Part shown: positions 1 to 10,579 of the stretch, one piece after another
Layout of the letters: the number at the start of each line of letters is the position of its first letter
How positions within the stretch are numbered: the first letter of the stretch is position 1
DNA from: Phocoena phocoena
Taxonomy: Eukaryota; Chordata; Mammalia; Artiodactyla; Phocoenidae
Direction: 5' to 3'
DNA: 64,000 nucleotides
Assembly: GCF_963924675.1 (NCBI RefSeq)
Contig: NC_089228.1
Span: 94,270,894 to 94,334,893, forward strand
The notes under the pieces: model-generated
What the model saw: the letters and a program-made list of their open reading frames with translations, nothing else
The model's database searches: none
Told to the model about the DNA's origin: nothing
Translations under genes and position numbers: made by a program

Positions 1-130
1 CCTGTGCCTGGTCACCCCATCGGTAGATTGGAGCTGTTAATGATACCCACCTACTCCACAGAGGATTGCTGTGAGGATTGAGAGTTACCAGGTTGAAGTA
101 CTTTGCCAGAGCTCATAGTAGTGACTCAGA
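1..130 (+). mobile_element. MIR SINE, 3' half, cut by the window edge
   Basis: The order is the MIR one: a 'cacccatcggtagattgg' stretch (compare the MIR 'catctgtaaaatgg'), then 'acccacctactcc', 'gattgctgtgaggattga' and 'tttgccagagctcatagtagtg'. The copy is old and diverged, and its 5' part lies outside the window. Confidence 0.6.
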
Positions 131-254
131 TGTCATTGTCATGAATATCCTTGATTAATTCACATTTTCTGAGAAAATTCATACAAAAAGGAAATACCAC
201 GTTGAGTCCATCCCTAGACACATAGAATGGGAGCCAGAAGTGATCTTTAGTCTC

Positions 255-365
255 CACTAATTCCAACCCTCATTTTATGGACGAGAAGACTGACTGATGA
301 CCAGGGACCAGCAAGACTCATGGTGAATCTAGAATCCAGGTCTGGAATCCAGGGCTGCTGCCCCT
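255..365 (-). mobile_element. MIR SINE fragment, reverse orientation
   Basis: 'cattttatggacgagaagactga' followed by 'agaatccaggtctggaatcc' matches the antisense MIR core ('ttttacagatgaggaaactga ... gattcgaacccaggtctg'). It is heavily diverged. Confidence 0.5.
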
Positions 366-1654
366 GAAGCCTGTAATCCTTCCATGACATAGTACTTTGC
401 ATGGAACATTTTCCCCCCAGGGTCTCGGTTTTAAAGGGTGTTTGCTAAAAACCCAAGATGATTTAAGAGAGCAGGGAGCATTCTGGGCCCTGGAAGAAGG
501 CACCGTGGGTGAGGTTCACATCACACCTTGTTCAGAAGTGTGAGATGTGGGAGGAGTGGTTCAACATGTCATAACCTCCAGGGGACCAGGCCTCAGCATT
601 CAGCCCTGCAAGGAAGGCTCTTTTCTTTGGTGAAAATATCCCATGATCCACCTTCCTCAGTCACGTGGGCACATTCAGCCAGAGGGAATGGAGGACAAGA
701 TAGATGGATCTAGGTAAAGTCAGTGCCCCCGAGAGGCTCCTTTTCTTCCCATCTCGCCATATCACCTCTTGCCCTCCAGCCCCCGAACCCCCAGCTTCTA
801 GGTTAATGCTGCCAGAAATTATATGTGTCTGATCTTTTCCATTCATCTTCAGATGGTGATTAATGCATAATTTATTCTTGAGCCCTTTTGGGAGTCTGAA
901 GGTTCTGCAGAAGGGCTCTGTGGCAGGCCTGGAAATGAGTGCATCAGATCCTCTCCCATTAAGGCCTGCAGCAGCTGTGAGTGCTCGAAAGTTGAGGGCG
1001 GGTGTATTCCCAGGGCTTTCTAACTCTTTCCAAAGTGGGGACTTTTCTCCGCTGAACCAGAGGAAATGAGCAACCTCTTCCCTTGCCCGTGGGAACGTGC
1101 ACTCAGCTGATCACGCTGATGATCTAGAAGGGCTTTCCTCTCTCCCGAAGCTCTAGGCCCCACCTTGTGGTTTAGCCCAGCGCATGCTGAAGAGCGGAGG
1201 AGGTGGTGGGCGGCAGGCCTCAGCCAATGCAGATCGAATGTGAGAGGCCGAAGGGGCTGGACTCTGCTCAGAGCCTGCACGGCTGCTTCCCTACCCAGCA
1301 CCCATTCTCCTCTTTCCCTTGGTGACAAATGCTAATTTTGTTTGTAGCAGGAATGTTACAATGAGATGGAAGAGACGCCTACTGAATGGAGATTCTGGGA
1401 GAGCTCTTGCTTTTCTGATAAAAAAAAAGCACAGGGTCTAGAGTAGGAATTTTGATCATGAAAATGAAAGCCCCAGGCTAAGGATGGCAAAGCAGAGGGA
1501 TACAAGGAGCTTGGGACTTGGCTGTCGCTAAGGATGTGCTGTTCCAGTTCCTCACTTGGACCTCTTGCTGGGTGAGAAGAAACCATCCCCATCTGACTAA
1601 GCTGGTGTTTGGAAGTTTTGTTCACACTGCTGAGAGTGGTCCTAAATGCTGCCC
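366..1654. other. Unique-looking DNA, no gene recognised
   Basis: Only short overlapping open frames on both strands (at most 102 codons), none with a recognisable domain or good splice signals at both ends. No known repeat was recognised. A short A9 run lies near 1420. Confidence 0.5.
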
Positions 1655-1865
1655 GCGTCTCCGTGCTTTGGGTGGAAGCTTGGCTCTGACACTCACCTGC
1701 TGTGCAGCCTTAGGAACAGTACTCGAACTCTCTGAACCTCAGTTTCCCCACTTCTATTGGGTTGGCCAAAGAGCTCATTTGGGTTTTTCGTAACATCTTG
1801 GGGAAAACCCGAACGAACTTTTTGGCCAACCCAATAACACGAGGACAATACTGTCTTCCATGCAC
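1655..1865 (+). mobile_element. MIR SINE split by a mariner hairpin
   Basis: 'gcttggctctgacactcacctgctgtgcagcctt' and 'gaacctcagtttccccacttc' are the MIR tRNA-related and core segments. The core resumes after the mariner insert with 'acacgaggacaatac' (MIR 'tggggataatac'). The MIR is therefore older than the mariner. Confidence 0.65.
1757..1834. mobile_element. Mariner-type MITE (78 bp palindrome)
   Basis: Perfect 14-bp terminal inverted repeats ('ttgggttggccaaa' and 'tttggccaacccaa') are flanked by the TA dinucleotide that Tc1/mariner transposases duplicate (1755-1756 and 1835-1836). The two arms stay complementary nearly to the centre ('gggtttttcgtaac' against 'gggaaaacccgaacg'), so the RNA would fold as one long hairpin. 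The end sequence matches what I recall of the mariner family amplified in cetartiodactyls. It encodes no transposase. Confidence 0.85.
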
Positions 1866-2734
1866 GTGGGTTCTGAGAGAATTCCAGGGACTTCTGCAAG
1901 TGTGACCACGGTGGACTGCCATTGTTGATCGCCTCTAGGCTCTGTCCCTCTGAGGGAAGGGGAAAGGGATGTGTGGCAGGACAGGGAGGGAGGGAAGGAA
2001 GGAGTCTTTGGAGGGGGAGGGACCAGGAAGCAGAACCCAAAGGTGTGAATTTGCCTGAGGCCAAGGCCGGCTCAGCTAAGCTTCCTCAAGTGTTTCTTGC
2101 AGAGGTGGGAAACCAGGGCCTGGTGTGCAGGGGCAGGCACCTGAGTGGTTCAGCTGGTGGGGAGTGTAAGGTCCCTGGGGCTGGTCTTCACACTTACATC
2201 GTGAGGATGATGAAAGAAGTGTGTGTGCGTGTGCATGTGTGCGCCGTGTCGGGCCTTGGGCAGTGGTGGGTCAGGGAGTGATCTTTTAAAAACGCTTCAC
2301 TGCCTCTAGGCACATACCCAGGAGGAGGGTTGGGGAGTGACAGCTAAGGGACGCAGGGTTTCTTTTTGGGGTAAGGAAAAGTTTCCCAAACCGAGTGTGA
2401 CGATGGATGCAAAACTCCGTGAATAAACAAGTCATCGGATCATACACTTTAAATGGACGAGTTGTATGGTATTTGAATTCTGTCTCAAGTTGTTAAAAAT
2501 GAAAAAGAACACTTTGTTAGTTTCTTATTGCCAAGGATAAAGGGTCTTCCAGAACTGACTTCTGCTGGCCTCTCTGATCTGGTGTCTGACCAGTATCTGC
2601 TTGCCCTGGTGTATCTTTACCTGCAGCTGTGGGAACTATTTGTATTCTCTTGGCTATGTCATGTGGCTTCGTGCCTCTGGGTCGTGCTACTTGTGGATCC
2701 CTCCTCTTCATCTAGTGGAATCCTCGCTCTGGTC
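1866..2734. other. Unique-looking DNA with a purine-rich patch
   Basis: A G/A-rich stretch ('ggagggagggaaggaagg') lies at about 1955-2040 and a degenerate TG run at 2218-2250. Open frames here are chance products. No repeat or gene was recognised. Confidence 0.45.
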
Positions 2735-2850
2735 CTGCAAAATGAAGCTCAGTCATTTACTACCTACCGTGTTTCTGGCACAGTGCCAGACACCTGCTAT
2801 ATGTCAGACATACAACCAGGCACTGTAAGTATATTTTCTCATTCTGTCTG
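2735..2850 (-). mobile_element. Probable MIR-like fragment, reverse orientation
   Basis: 'atttactacctaccgtgtttctggcacagtgccagacacctgctat' followed by 'attttctcattctgtctg' resembles the antisense MIR/L2 tail ('cctactgtgtgccaggcactg'). Too diverged to place firmly. Confidence 0.35.
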
Positions 2851-2874
2851 TTAATGAAACCCACGTGTGTGTTA

Positions 2875-3300
2875 GATAGGGTAAGTAACATTAGCTGCTG
2901 TGACAAACGACCCTAAAATTTCAGGGGTTAACGCAATAAGGTTATTTTTTGTTCATCTCATAGCCAGTGTGGCCCATGTTTATGTGTGTGTGTGTGTGTG
3001 TGTGTCTGTTGGGCTGGGGGGCTCTGTTCTTTGTAGTCTCTGAGGGACTCAGAATCTTTCATCTAGTGGTTTCACTTCCTATAGGGCCTCTCAGTCCTCT
3101 GCTGGGTGTTTGCATCCTGCTGGCTAAAGAGCGAGAGACAATCCAGGGAAGATTTCAGTGGGAGAGGTTTCAGAGGACAGTCCTGGAAGTGCCGTTCAGC
3201 CGTCCTATCCGCCTCCCGCTAGCGAGAGCTCATTCCTGTGGGCACTGCAGGGAACGCTGGGAAAGGTCTAGACGTGTGCCCAGGGAGACAATGAACTAGA
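2875..3300. mobile_element. Diverged ancient interspersed repeat, family not named
   Basis: It opens with 'gctgctgtgacaaacgaccctaaaatttcagggg' and ends with 'gtgtgcccagggagacaatgaact'. I recognise this layout from antisense copies of an old mammalian repeat (possibly LTR-type) but cannot name the family from memory. A (TG)n microsatellite has grown inside it. Confidence 0.4.
2983..3004. repeat. (TG)11 microsatellite
   Basis: Uninterrupted TG run inside the repeat at 2875-3300. Long enough to be length-polymorphic. Confidence 0.9.
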
Positions 3301-5490
3301 TTGGGTTAACACACAGCCTTGCGCCTGTCACAAAGAGATAGTTATTATTGTCAGTGTTTTACAGATTGGCTAATTTTAGCCATCTCATAGCCAAACAATG
3401 AGCTTTTTCCCTGAGAGAAAGTGTCTTCTGCTGTTCTGCGGTTCCCTGTAGCTTGCACAGCTTCTGACACACCAGCGCACTTCCACCCAGCATACTTCTC
3501 TTGTGCTGGGTGGAATTGGAGAAGCTAAAACTTCCAGCAGAGTGGTGAGTGATTCATAAATACATCCCCACTTCTCTGTGACATTCTGGTTTTCTACTTT
3601 AGCTGGCAGCCCTTCCCCTCCGTTGGAAGGTCGACAGCGGAATCCCTGGCTGCCACCCGAGGCTGATGCTGCACAGAGAGACTCTTGCTTGCCAGGTGCA
3701 CAGCCCAGGGCCTTTTGGAATGCTTCCTCTCTGGGTTTCTTCAATGGGATAAGAAAAATCTAATGATGCAGAAATACTATGGGGGCAGGATGGAGGAACA
3801 ACTCTGCTGAACCTGGTAGTTCTTTCTCCTTAAGGAGGAAGAATAGATAGTTATCCCAAAGCAGCGGATTATTGGTTTATGATAAACCAATTGTTTTAGA
3901 GGGAGACTTTTCCCCTGCTTCTACCAGGCAAGCTCAAGCCCAGGTTCAAGTGTTGGTCCTGGAGGGTGTTCCACACTCACCCTCTTCTTTGCTGTGCGCT
4001 AGATGTTATGCGTGACCCTTCGGAGATATTCTGTCCTCTTCCTCCTCTGTCCTTTCACTGGGGAAACAGCCCTTGAAATTTCATATTGTTTCTGATCCAG
4101 ACCTTTGAGTCAGCAATACCCAAATGGCTATTTCTTTCTTTTTCTTAATTGTCTTTCCTCCCCTCTCCCTCCATGACCTAATCAGTGATTATCTGAGAAT
4201 GGATACAAATGAAGGAGAGAGGGGTAAAGGGCTAAGAGGGGAGCAAAAGGCCCCAGAGAATGGAAATCATCAAAAACAGACTGGAGATACAGCTGAAAGA
4301 GCTTCATCATTATTAATTTAGGAAGCTTAAAGAGGGTTGGCGACAAGAAAAGGGCAGTAAAAAGTCCCAGTGATAAGCCTGCCGGGCTTGAGAAGGTTGT
4401 CCAGTCCTCTGAGAGCCAGGACAATCCCAGGCCTCTCATTTCCTTTGTTCCTCCACAGGGTCAGGGGAGTGCATCGTGTGGGCAGCAGGCCCCAGGGGCA
4501 GATGGCGCAGAGCAGTCCTGCAGCGGCTGGCCCACCCCTGTGGGTTGTTGGCAGGGCTTGAGAAGGCTCAGCGGTGCTGGGTGGTCTCATGGGCATGTCT
4601 GATGGAATATGACTATTTAATCATGGGTCTGGCCCCGACTTTGACCAGTCAGAATGGCAGTCGCCTACCACGCTGAATCCAGGTGCGGGCAGGCACCCTC
4701 TGTTGCCAAGCCTTGCCTGTTTAGTGAAATTGCTGGTTTTTTGGGGTGAGACCAGGGGTTTTAGGAGAGGGTGGGGGGCAGCTGAGGTAGTGTGTGGGAG
4801 ATTGGCTTGGGGAGGGGTTTTTGGCCGCTAGTATGCAGCATTTCAATATCTTAATGGGTCCAGCTGTCCCGGTGCACGCCAGCTGAATTCCCACCTGGGA
4901 GCATCACCCCTATAACTTGTGCTGCTGTGGGGATTGAACTGCATTCGAGCCACGACATAGCACTGGATCTCTTTGGTGGAATCCCTCATTGGCTCTGTTG
5001 GAGAAAGTCAATCAGGCATTGTAGCTGACAATTTCCAAGAGTGCCAAGTTTCAAGCAACACCGAGCCTAGTTACCCTTGACTTTTCTGACTTTCCCAAAT
5101 GTGTTTTTCCCTGGGGGTCCTCCTCCTTCCCTCCACGCAGCACTCTTTGGTCTCTTTCCCTCTTGGGCATCTTAGTCTCAATTCCTTGGGCAGGTCCCGT
5201 GTATTTTAATCAAAGGCAAGAAGAAGGCAGCTCACGGGTTGTCATTAGGATGATAGGATGTGAAATGACCACTGGATTGTTTTCATTTCTCCAAGACAGC
5301 AGCCTGGTGTTCCGCGTTGTCAGCTCATTAGAGGATGTCACTGAGAAATGCAAAATAGCCCCGTTCCAGCACCATCAGCCCCTTCTAATTCCCTCAGCAC
5401 AGGACATGAGAGCTGGAGCACGCTAATCTGATCTCATCACTTGGGCAGAGGAGTTTTTTATTGGGCTCACTCAGAGGTGGCTGCAGGGCT

Positions 5491-5528
5491 AAAAAAAAAA
5501 AAATTCAGGCACTTTCTTTTTTTTTTTT
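5491..5528. repeat. Inverted homopolymers A13 ... T12
   Basis: A run of 13 A (5491-5503) and a run of 12 T (5517-5528) are separated by 13 bases ('ttcaggcactttc'). They can pair as a hairpin on either strand. No SINE or L1 body was seen next to either tract. Confidence 0.8.
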
Positions 5529-5569
5529 CTGACAGCAGGTATGTTTCCACAATGTATATGTCCACAAGA

Positions 5570-5608
5570 TCTCTATCTATCTCTATCTCTATCTCTCTCT
5601 ATCTCTAG
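5570..5608. repeat. (TCTATC)n / (TATC)n microsatellite
   Basis: Imperfect repeats of TCTATC and TCTC, running from 'tctctatctatctctatc' to 'ctctctatctctag'. Confidence 0.85.
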
Positions 5609-6448
5609 CTTTGTCTTTGTATCATTTCCTACCTTGTTCCAGAAAGGATTTAAGGCTGGTTTCAACCTGACATGCTTCAGCTTAAACTTGAGCTAGGCGG
5701 CTCTGAGATAGTAAACTCTTTAAGAAAAGAGAAATTAGGAGATAGCAATTCCCTTTGTAAAGAATTCTTGACTTTAAACAAATGACATACTTTCTGACTT
5801 TTCAATATAATTTAGGCTACCTAGATTTATAATAAAGTAAGAAGCCCTTTCCTGCAGCAGAATGTGTTTGGAATTGCCTCACAGTGTTTCTCACTCTTTC
5901 TCCTAAAATGCCCTGATGCCAGAGGACCTGAGGTCTCTGCACCCTGGGGTCTTAATGTAGCTCAGAGGGACCTGCAACAAGTAGAAACTTCTTCAAGGTC
6001 ACATATTCTAAGTGTGAATGGTACTCTGGCATGCTATTCCATAGCCTATCTGTTCATATAAAGTTCTGTACCTGGCCTGTGATATTGAAGAGGTTCCAGA
6101 CTTTTGGCGGGGCTGACCCTCCTCATGGTCTCCCTGGCCCGCCTGCACCTCTGCCTGGAGGACTTGTTCTTCCATCTGCAGCCCAGGAGAAGGGGCCTGG
6201 GAAATTCCTAGTCTTGGAGAGACCAGAGGCCCGGAGTTCAGAACAACTCTGGCATTTCCAGGCCTTCTTGGCCCCCTAGATCCAGCCTGTTTTGTCATTG
6301 TATCCTCATTCTTGGGCGCTCAGGACAGTCTGTCCCATTCCTGGGCCTGCTGACCAAAAGAGAGGAAATGGGGGTGGGTGTATTGCCAGCTTTCAAAAAT
6401 TTCCATTTGCTTTAAGTTTGAGTTGGGGTGAAACCACTCTCTTGAGTA

Positions 6449-6665
6449 CAGTTGACCCTTGGACAGCGTGAGTTTGAACTGCATGGGTCACTGATACGTG
6501 GATTTCTTTCACTACCTTCCTTTTACAGTACTACATGATCTGGGGTTGGTTGAATCCATGCGTGTGAAACCACGTATACTAAAGGCCCATTGTAAAGTTA
6601 AACTTGGATTTTCAACTGTACAGAGGGTTGGCGCCCTTAACTCCTGTGTTGTTCAAGGTCAACTG
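6449..6665. mobile_element. Tigger-type (pogo) non-autonomous DNA transposon
   Basis: The termini are 'cagttgacccttggacagcg' and '...gttgttcaaggtcaactg'. They form inverted repeats flanked by TA on both sides ('gta' before, 'tata' after). The interior keeps 'gtttgaactgcatgggtc', 'acagtactac' and 'gattttcaactgt'. About 217 bp remain with no transposase frame, as expected of an internally deleted derivative. Confidence 0.8.
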
Positions 6666-6689
6666 TATAAATATTTCCATGTGTAAAAT

Positions 6690-8123
6690 GTGGTTCAAAA
6701 AATTCCATCATTAGAGAAAAATAAAATGCTACAAGGGCTATTTATGTCTTAACATGCATAATTAGATGGTGATTGCTAACTACCACTGAAAGGAACCAGG
6801 GCTCCTTGGAGAAGTGGCTGATACCAGTCCAGGAAAGTCAATACTGTACACAAGATGACCCTAGAGGATCTTGTCATCCTGAAATGCAAGCAGACTTTTA
6901 AAGTCTACAAGGGTGTGTCAGAAAGACTCAGAAACCCCCCTGAATAAGCTCCAAATGTCCAAAGAAGGTATAATTTAGGCATCAGTAAAGATGATCACTG
7001 TAGCGGTTGGAACATACCCAGTCCCTTTATGTACTCAAGTTTAGACATGATTCTTATAAGAAAAATCTTATTGGTCACCTTTGGAAGAGTCTAGGAAACG
7101 ACCTTATTAGTTTGAAAACTGGTAAATGAAAGAATTAAACATTAGCTTACATTTACTCCATGAATTCTACCTTGGGGAAATCAAATAGTTGATTAGGAAG
7201 TTTTTCTTTATACCAATATTAGTGCTAATAAATTAAAAAAATGAATGATGAAATTAGAAATATAACATTTTGCAACCCCAGATGAATAAATGGATCTAGG
7301 CCAGGGTTTCTCAACTTTGGACTATTGACATTTGGGGCCAGATAATTCTCTGTGCTGGGGGGACTGTGCATTGTAGCAGCATCCCTGGCATGCACCCACT
7401 AGATTCCAGTAGCATCTCTTCCCCTAGCTGTGATGACCAAAACTGTCTCGAGACATTGCCAAATGTTCCCTGGGAGGACAAAATCCCCCTGGTCGAGAAA
7501 CACTGCTGTAGGTAATAATCACCGGTGGCTGTGATAACATCACAAAAAGAGTGACAACCAGACTTCACGTGTCTCCCAGTGGAAGCACGCACCACCACCT
7601 TTGAAATTCTTGCCGAACCGGAGCAAAACCAAACTGGTGTGAACTAACCAGCATTACAAGGATGCCATTATCAAAATCCAGACTGTGTCAAAGGCTAAGA
7701 GCCCACGACATAGTTTATTCAGCAAAAAACTGTAAGGAATAAGCAGTGGTAGAGGAGGAGCCTGTAGATTTTAAGAGTATCACCAGCCAGTTACACCGCC
7801 GAGCTCACGTTTGTATCCGAATTTAAACAAACTTAAAAACTATAGGATTCATGAGAAAATGTAATGACACTGAGGAATTATCATTATTTTTTTTTAGGTC
7901 TGGTAATGGTATTGTTAATATGTTTTAAAAAGTCCCTCTCTTTTAGTGACACGTACTGAATAGTTATACATGAAATAATAGGAAGCCTGGGATTTGCTTT
8001 AAAATAATCCAGAGAGGGGGGTGCATAGATGAAATAACATTGGCCATGTATTGATAATTGTTGAAGGCAGTTGATGTTGACGTGCTTTTCATATGTTTGA
8101 CTGTCTTCATAATAAGTTTTTAT
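6690..8123 (+). mobile_element. Old L1-type LINE 3' region (L1ME-like), interrupted
   Basis: The segment carries the motif order I associate with an old L1 3' untranslated region: 'gtacacaagatgaccctaga', 'ttaaagtctacaagggtgtg', 'ctccatgaattctaccttgg', 'aggatgccattatcaaaatc', 'gggatttgctttaaaataatccag' and 'ggccatgtattgataattgttgaag'. It ends near 'tataaaaagtt'. It is interrupted by MER20 (7302-7505), and a CHR SINE has landed at its 3' end. No open frame survives. The subfamily and the exact 5' limit are uncertain. Confidence 0.55.
7302..7505 (-). mobile_element. MER20 (hAT-Charlie) nested in the old LINE
   Basis: It begins 'cagggtttctcaactttgg' and ends 'gtcgagaaacactg', the inverted termini of MER20. 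The interior has 'gacatttggggccagataat', 'gtagcagcatccctgg' and 'gagacattgccaaatgttcc'. The flanks 'atctaggc' and 'ctgtaggt' may be a decayed 8-bp hAT target duplication (5 of 8 match). Confidence 0.85.
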
Positions 8124-8140
8124 AAAAAGTTAAAAAAATG
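8124..8140. repeat. Target-site duplication of the CHR SINE, left copy
   Basis: The 17 bases 'aaaaagttaaaaaaatg' recur exactly at 8352-8368 after the poly(A) tail. A perfect duplication indicates a comparatively young insertion. Confidence 0.9.
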
Positions 8141-8351
8141 GGGCTTCTCTGGTGGCGCAGTGGTTGAGAGTCTGCCTGCCGATGCTGGGGATGCGGGTTC
8201 GTGTCCCGGTCCGGGAGGATCCCACATACCGCGGAGCGGCTGGGCCTGTGAGCCACGGCCGCTGAGCCTGCGCGTCCAGAGCCTGTGCTCCGCGGCGGGG
8301 GAGGCCACAGCAGTGAGAGGCCCATGTACCGCAAAAAAAAAAAAAAAAAAA
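8141..8351 (+). mobile_element. CHR-type tRNA-derived SINE (cetacean-type)
   Basis: Full-length copy from 'gggcttctctggtggcgcag' to 'gtaccgc' plus an A-tail of over 20. The tRNA-like head keeps an RNA polymerase III A box ('tggcgcagtggttgaga') and B box ('ggttcgtgtcc'). The body carries 'gccgctgagcctgcgcgtcc' and 'gaggccacagcagtgagagg'. It is bounded by a perfect 17-bp target duplication, so it moved by L1-driven target-primed reverse transcription. It lies at the A-rich 3' end of an older LINE. Confidence 0.93.
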
Positions 8352-8368
8352 AAAAAGTTAAAAAAATG

Positions 8369-9696
8369 CATGAGCCCTCAGCGGAAATTCCAATATTAAG
8401 AGAAGGTTACATTTAGTCCATCCCATCTTCGGATGCCGCCAGGGATCTGAGGGTAGTACACAGTATAGAGGCAACGTGAGTTCCATTTTCTGCCCTGGAT
8501 CCCGTGTCTGCACGTGGGTGCTCAGGAGTGAGTGGAGATGAACAGAGGGCTCAGCCCTGTCCTCGTGTTAATTAGCCATTAATTGTTCTAAGGAGTGGAT
8601 TAACTGACTCACGATTTTCATAAATTTATTCGCCCTCCAGTTAATGAAGAGCCTGATGCAGTACCTTTTGGCATATATCATTCCTCTGTGGGACTGGCAT
8701 GTCCTTTTCTCCAAACTACTGAGCTTGGCTTTCCAGGGAATGACAGCCGCTCAAGTTCTGGGCTTGAGGAAACCAGTGTGGCAGAGAGTAGAGAGATCCG
8801 GGGGCACAGGCTGGAAAGGATAAAAATGTCCAGGTGAATTAATAATGCATATGCACTTCCTGCCTGCGTGCAGGCACGGGGAGCCTTGCCGGGATCTGCT
8901 GCCAAGATAATGGTTTTGAAAAGTTAACCTTTGTTCCATCCCTTCCCTCCCCCAGCCCATCATTCTCCCTTTGCCAGCTCCTCCCTCCTCGGAAGCAGCC
9001 AGGCCATCTAATGCTCCTTGCCTCGGTGGGGGGTGTATGGGGGGGAAAGATGGGGTAGAATGGAGAGCAAATGGCCTGCCTGCTTTTTGCTGTCTTACAC
9101 CTGTTTCAAAGGACTACACCCTCAGGGAGAAATGTCAGGAGAGGAGCCTGGGTCCCTGCACCCATCATTACCCCCAAATCTAGGTGAGGTTTTCCCTGGG
9201 GATAAGAAAGGAGTAAAGACAGTGGGTAAGTGATAATCAGATGGAGAGGTACCCTGCCTCCTACTTCCAGGGGCTGACTGGTGGCCTCAGCACACATTGC
9301 AGAGACTTCCATGGCCCTGTGTGGCCCGGGCCGGAGCAGGATGACCCCCTGCCCTTTACCTGTCTGTGAACAGAGGACGGGGAAACGCCTGGTGGACAGT
9401 GGCGCAGGCTTTCGGTGGACCTGTGGGCCGATGGCTGCCTTCTGCACCTGCGTCCGGCCCGTGCCGGCCGCGCTTACGAGATCTTGCTCCACGTAAAATG
9501 CTCTGCCCAGGGGAAAGGAGGCTCCAGAATTAACAGAGACTAAGTTTCTTCCCCTCAGGCAGGGTGGGGGGCTGCAGTAGGCCCTCGTGGGCTGAGGTTC
9601 AAGCCCACCACAGCAAACACACCCAGATGAAGGTGGCAACAGTAGTGCGTTGTACGTGATCATCTTGCTTGCTTCTTCGCTACTTTTTCTCATCAG
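8369..9696. other. Unique-looking DNA, no gene recognised
   Basis: Contains the AT-rich block at 8563-8662 (listed separately). It also lies under a 211-codon minus-strand frame (9106-9741), which owes its N-terminus to the CA repeat and shows no domain. A CpG-richer patch sits at 9425-9485. Confidence 0.5.
8563..8662. promoter_or_regulatory. Candidate conserved non-coding block
   Basis: A unique AT-rich stretch with homeodomain-type cores 'gttaattagccattaattg', 'gattaactgactcacg' and 'ccagttaatgaag'. No repeat was recognised and no coding potential was seen. Its conservation is inferred from composition and motif density only. Confidence 0.25.
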
Positions 9697-9699
9697 CAC

Positions 9700-9727
<28 letters not shown>
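9697..9727. repeat. (CA)n microsatellite
   Basis: About 14 uninterrupted AC units beginning after 'catcagcacc' and ending in 'acacaaaa'. Read antisense it gives the Val-Cys repeat at the start of a spurious frame. Confidence 0.92.
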
Positions 9728-9731
<4 letters not shown>

Positions 9732-10119
9732 ATACACGCAAAGCTTTTTCTCGCGGTGCACATTATGTTTTTTGGGTGCTCATGTTTCAAGGGACGATTG
9801 TCCACAAGCCCTCTGTCTCTTAAGCACTCAGGGAAAAGATTGCCTACAAATTCTGAGCTTGTTGGAACTACAAGCTGATGGGACTACCATTTGGTGATGG
9901 GACTACCGTTTGAACTGGTTCCCACAAAGAGAAACCCTCTGTTATAAAATCTGGGATGTGGACCCAGTGATAGGGTCGGAGCTGGGGGCAGGGCGTGGAG
10001 GACACCCAGAACTGTCTCTCATCTCTTCCCTCTGCGCCGTCTCTTCTCTTCACGCTGCACGTAGCCCGGCCCACAGCAGCGCCCGTGTTTGACACAGAAC
10101 AGCAGGGTCAACATCAGGC
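9728..10119. other. No gene or repeat recognised
   Basis: Short unique-looking sequence. Near 9880-9910 there is a small local duplication, 'gatgggactaccatttg' then 'gatgggactaccgtttg'. Confidence 0.5.
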
Positions 10120-10240
10120 CTGTGAGCCACCCTACACCCACTGAGTCAGGGTCCCTGGGGAAGCGGCCTGGGAATCTGAATTTCAAGAAGACTTCTTGTG
10201 TAGTTCATTCTTATTTACTCTAAAGCTTGAGACCCTCTGA
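10120..10240 (-). mobile_element. MER5-type (hAT-Charlie) fragment
   Basis: 'cccactgagtcagggtccctgggg', 'gcctgggaatctgaatttcaagaag' and 'ctctaaagcttgagaccctctg' match antisense MER5A/B, whose terminus is 'aaagtttgagaaccactg'. Diverged. Confidence 0.6.
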
Positions 10241-10579
10241 ATGACAGCTTTAGCCATTGGAAAGAGACTGAAACAATGGTGTCCTTGCAGAATAATCCTA
10301 GAGAAAGGGCCTTGCTGGCCTAGCTTGGAATAGGTACCCGCGCCTGTCTGCTGTGGATTAGGGGGTGAGATCGTGTTACAACACGGTCATTCCTCCGAAA
10401 GCACATGGGTGGAGTGAAGAGGGATGCCCGAAGGAGGAGAGTGCTGTTCCCAGGGGAGAGAGGGTCAAAACTACAGGCATCTACACCTCATTTTGGGCAC
10501 CACAGAAGGTGATGATTTCAGGCTTCTGTGGTTCCCAGCCAGAGGTTCTAGTGTTCCTTCCCAAATGCCTTCTCTCTCG
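10241..10579. other. No gene or repeat recognised
   Basis: Contains overlapping plus-strand frames of 74 and 155 codons. The longer one runs on into L2 sequence and shows no domain. Confidence 0.45.

Larger units (their letters stand above)
3301..6448. other. Long stretch without gene or confident repeat
   Basis: No open frame exceeds 119 codons and none has a domain. Local features are the A13/T12 hairpin at 5491-5528 and a TCTATC microsatellite at 5570-5608. The block 5210-5440 reads as unique sequence and gives an 87-codon frame from 5163. It has a weak 'tttctccaag' acceptor-like site but no donor. Confidence 0.5.

Noticed and set aside
8141..8230. tRNA gene-like A and B boxes
   Set aside because: They belong to the tRNA-derived head of the CHR SINE. 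No cloverleaf with an intact acceptor stem.
9471..9477. Possible minus-strand donor CTC|GTAAGC in a CpG-richer patch
   Set aside because: No pyrimidine tract and AG at a plausible distance upstream in minus sense.
9106..9741. 211-codon minus-strand open frame
   Set aside because: Its start is the translated CA repeat (CVCVCVCV), the rest lies in GC-richer DNA with no domain, and plus-strand frames overlap it. Chance frame.
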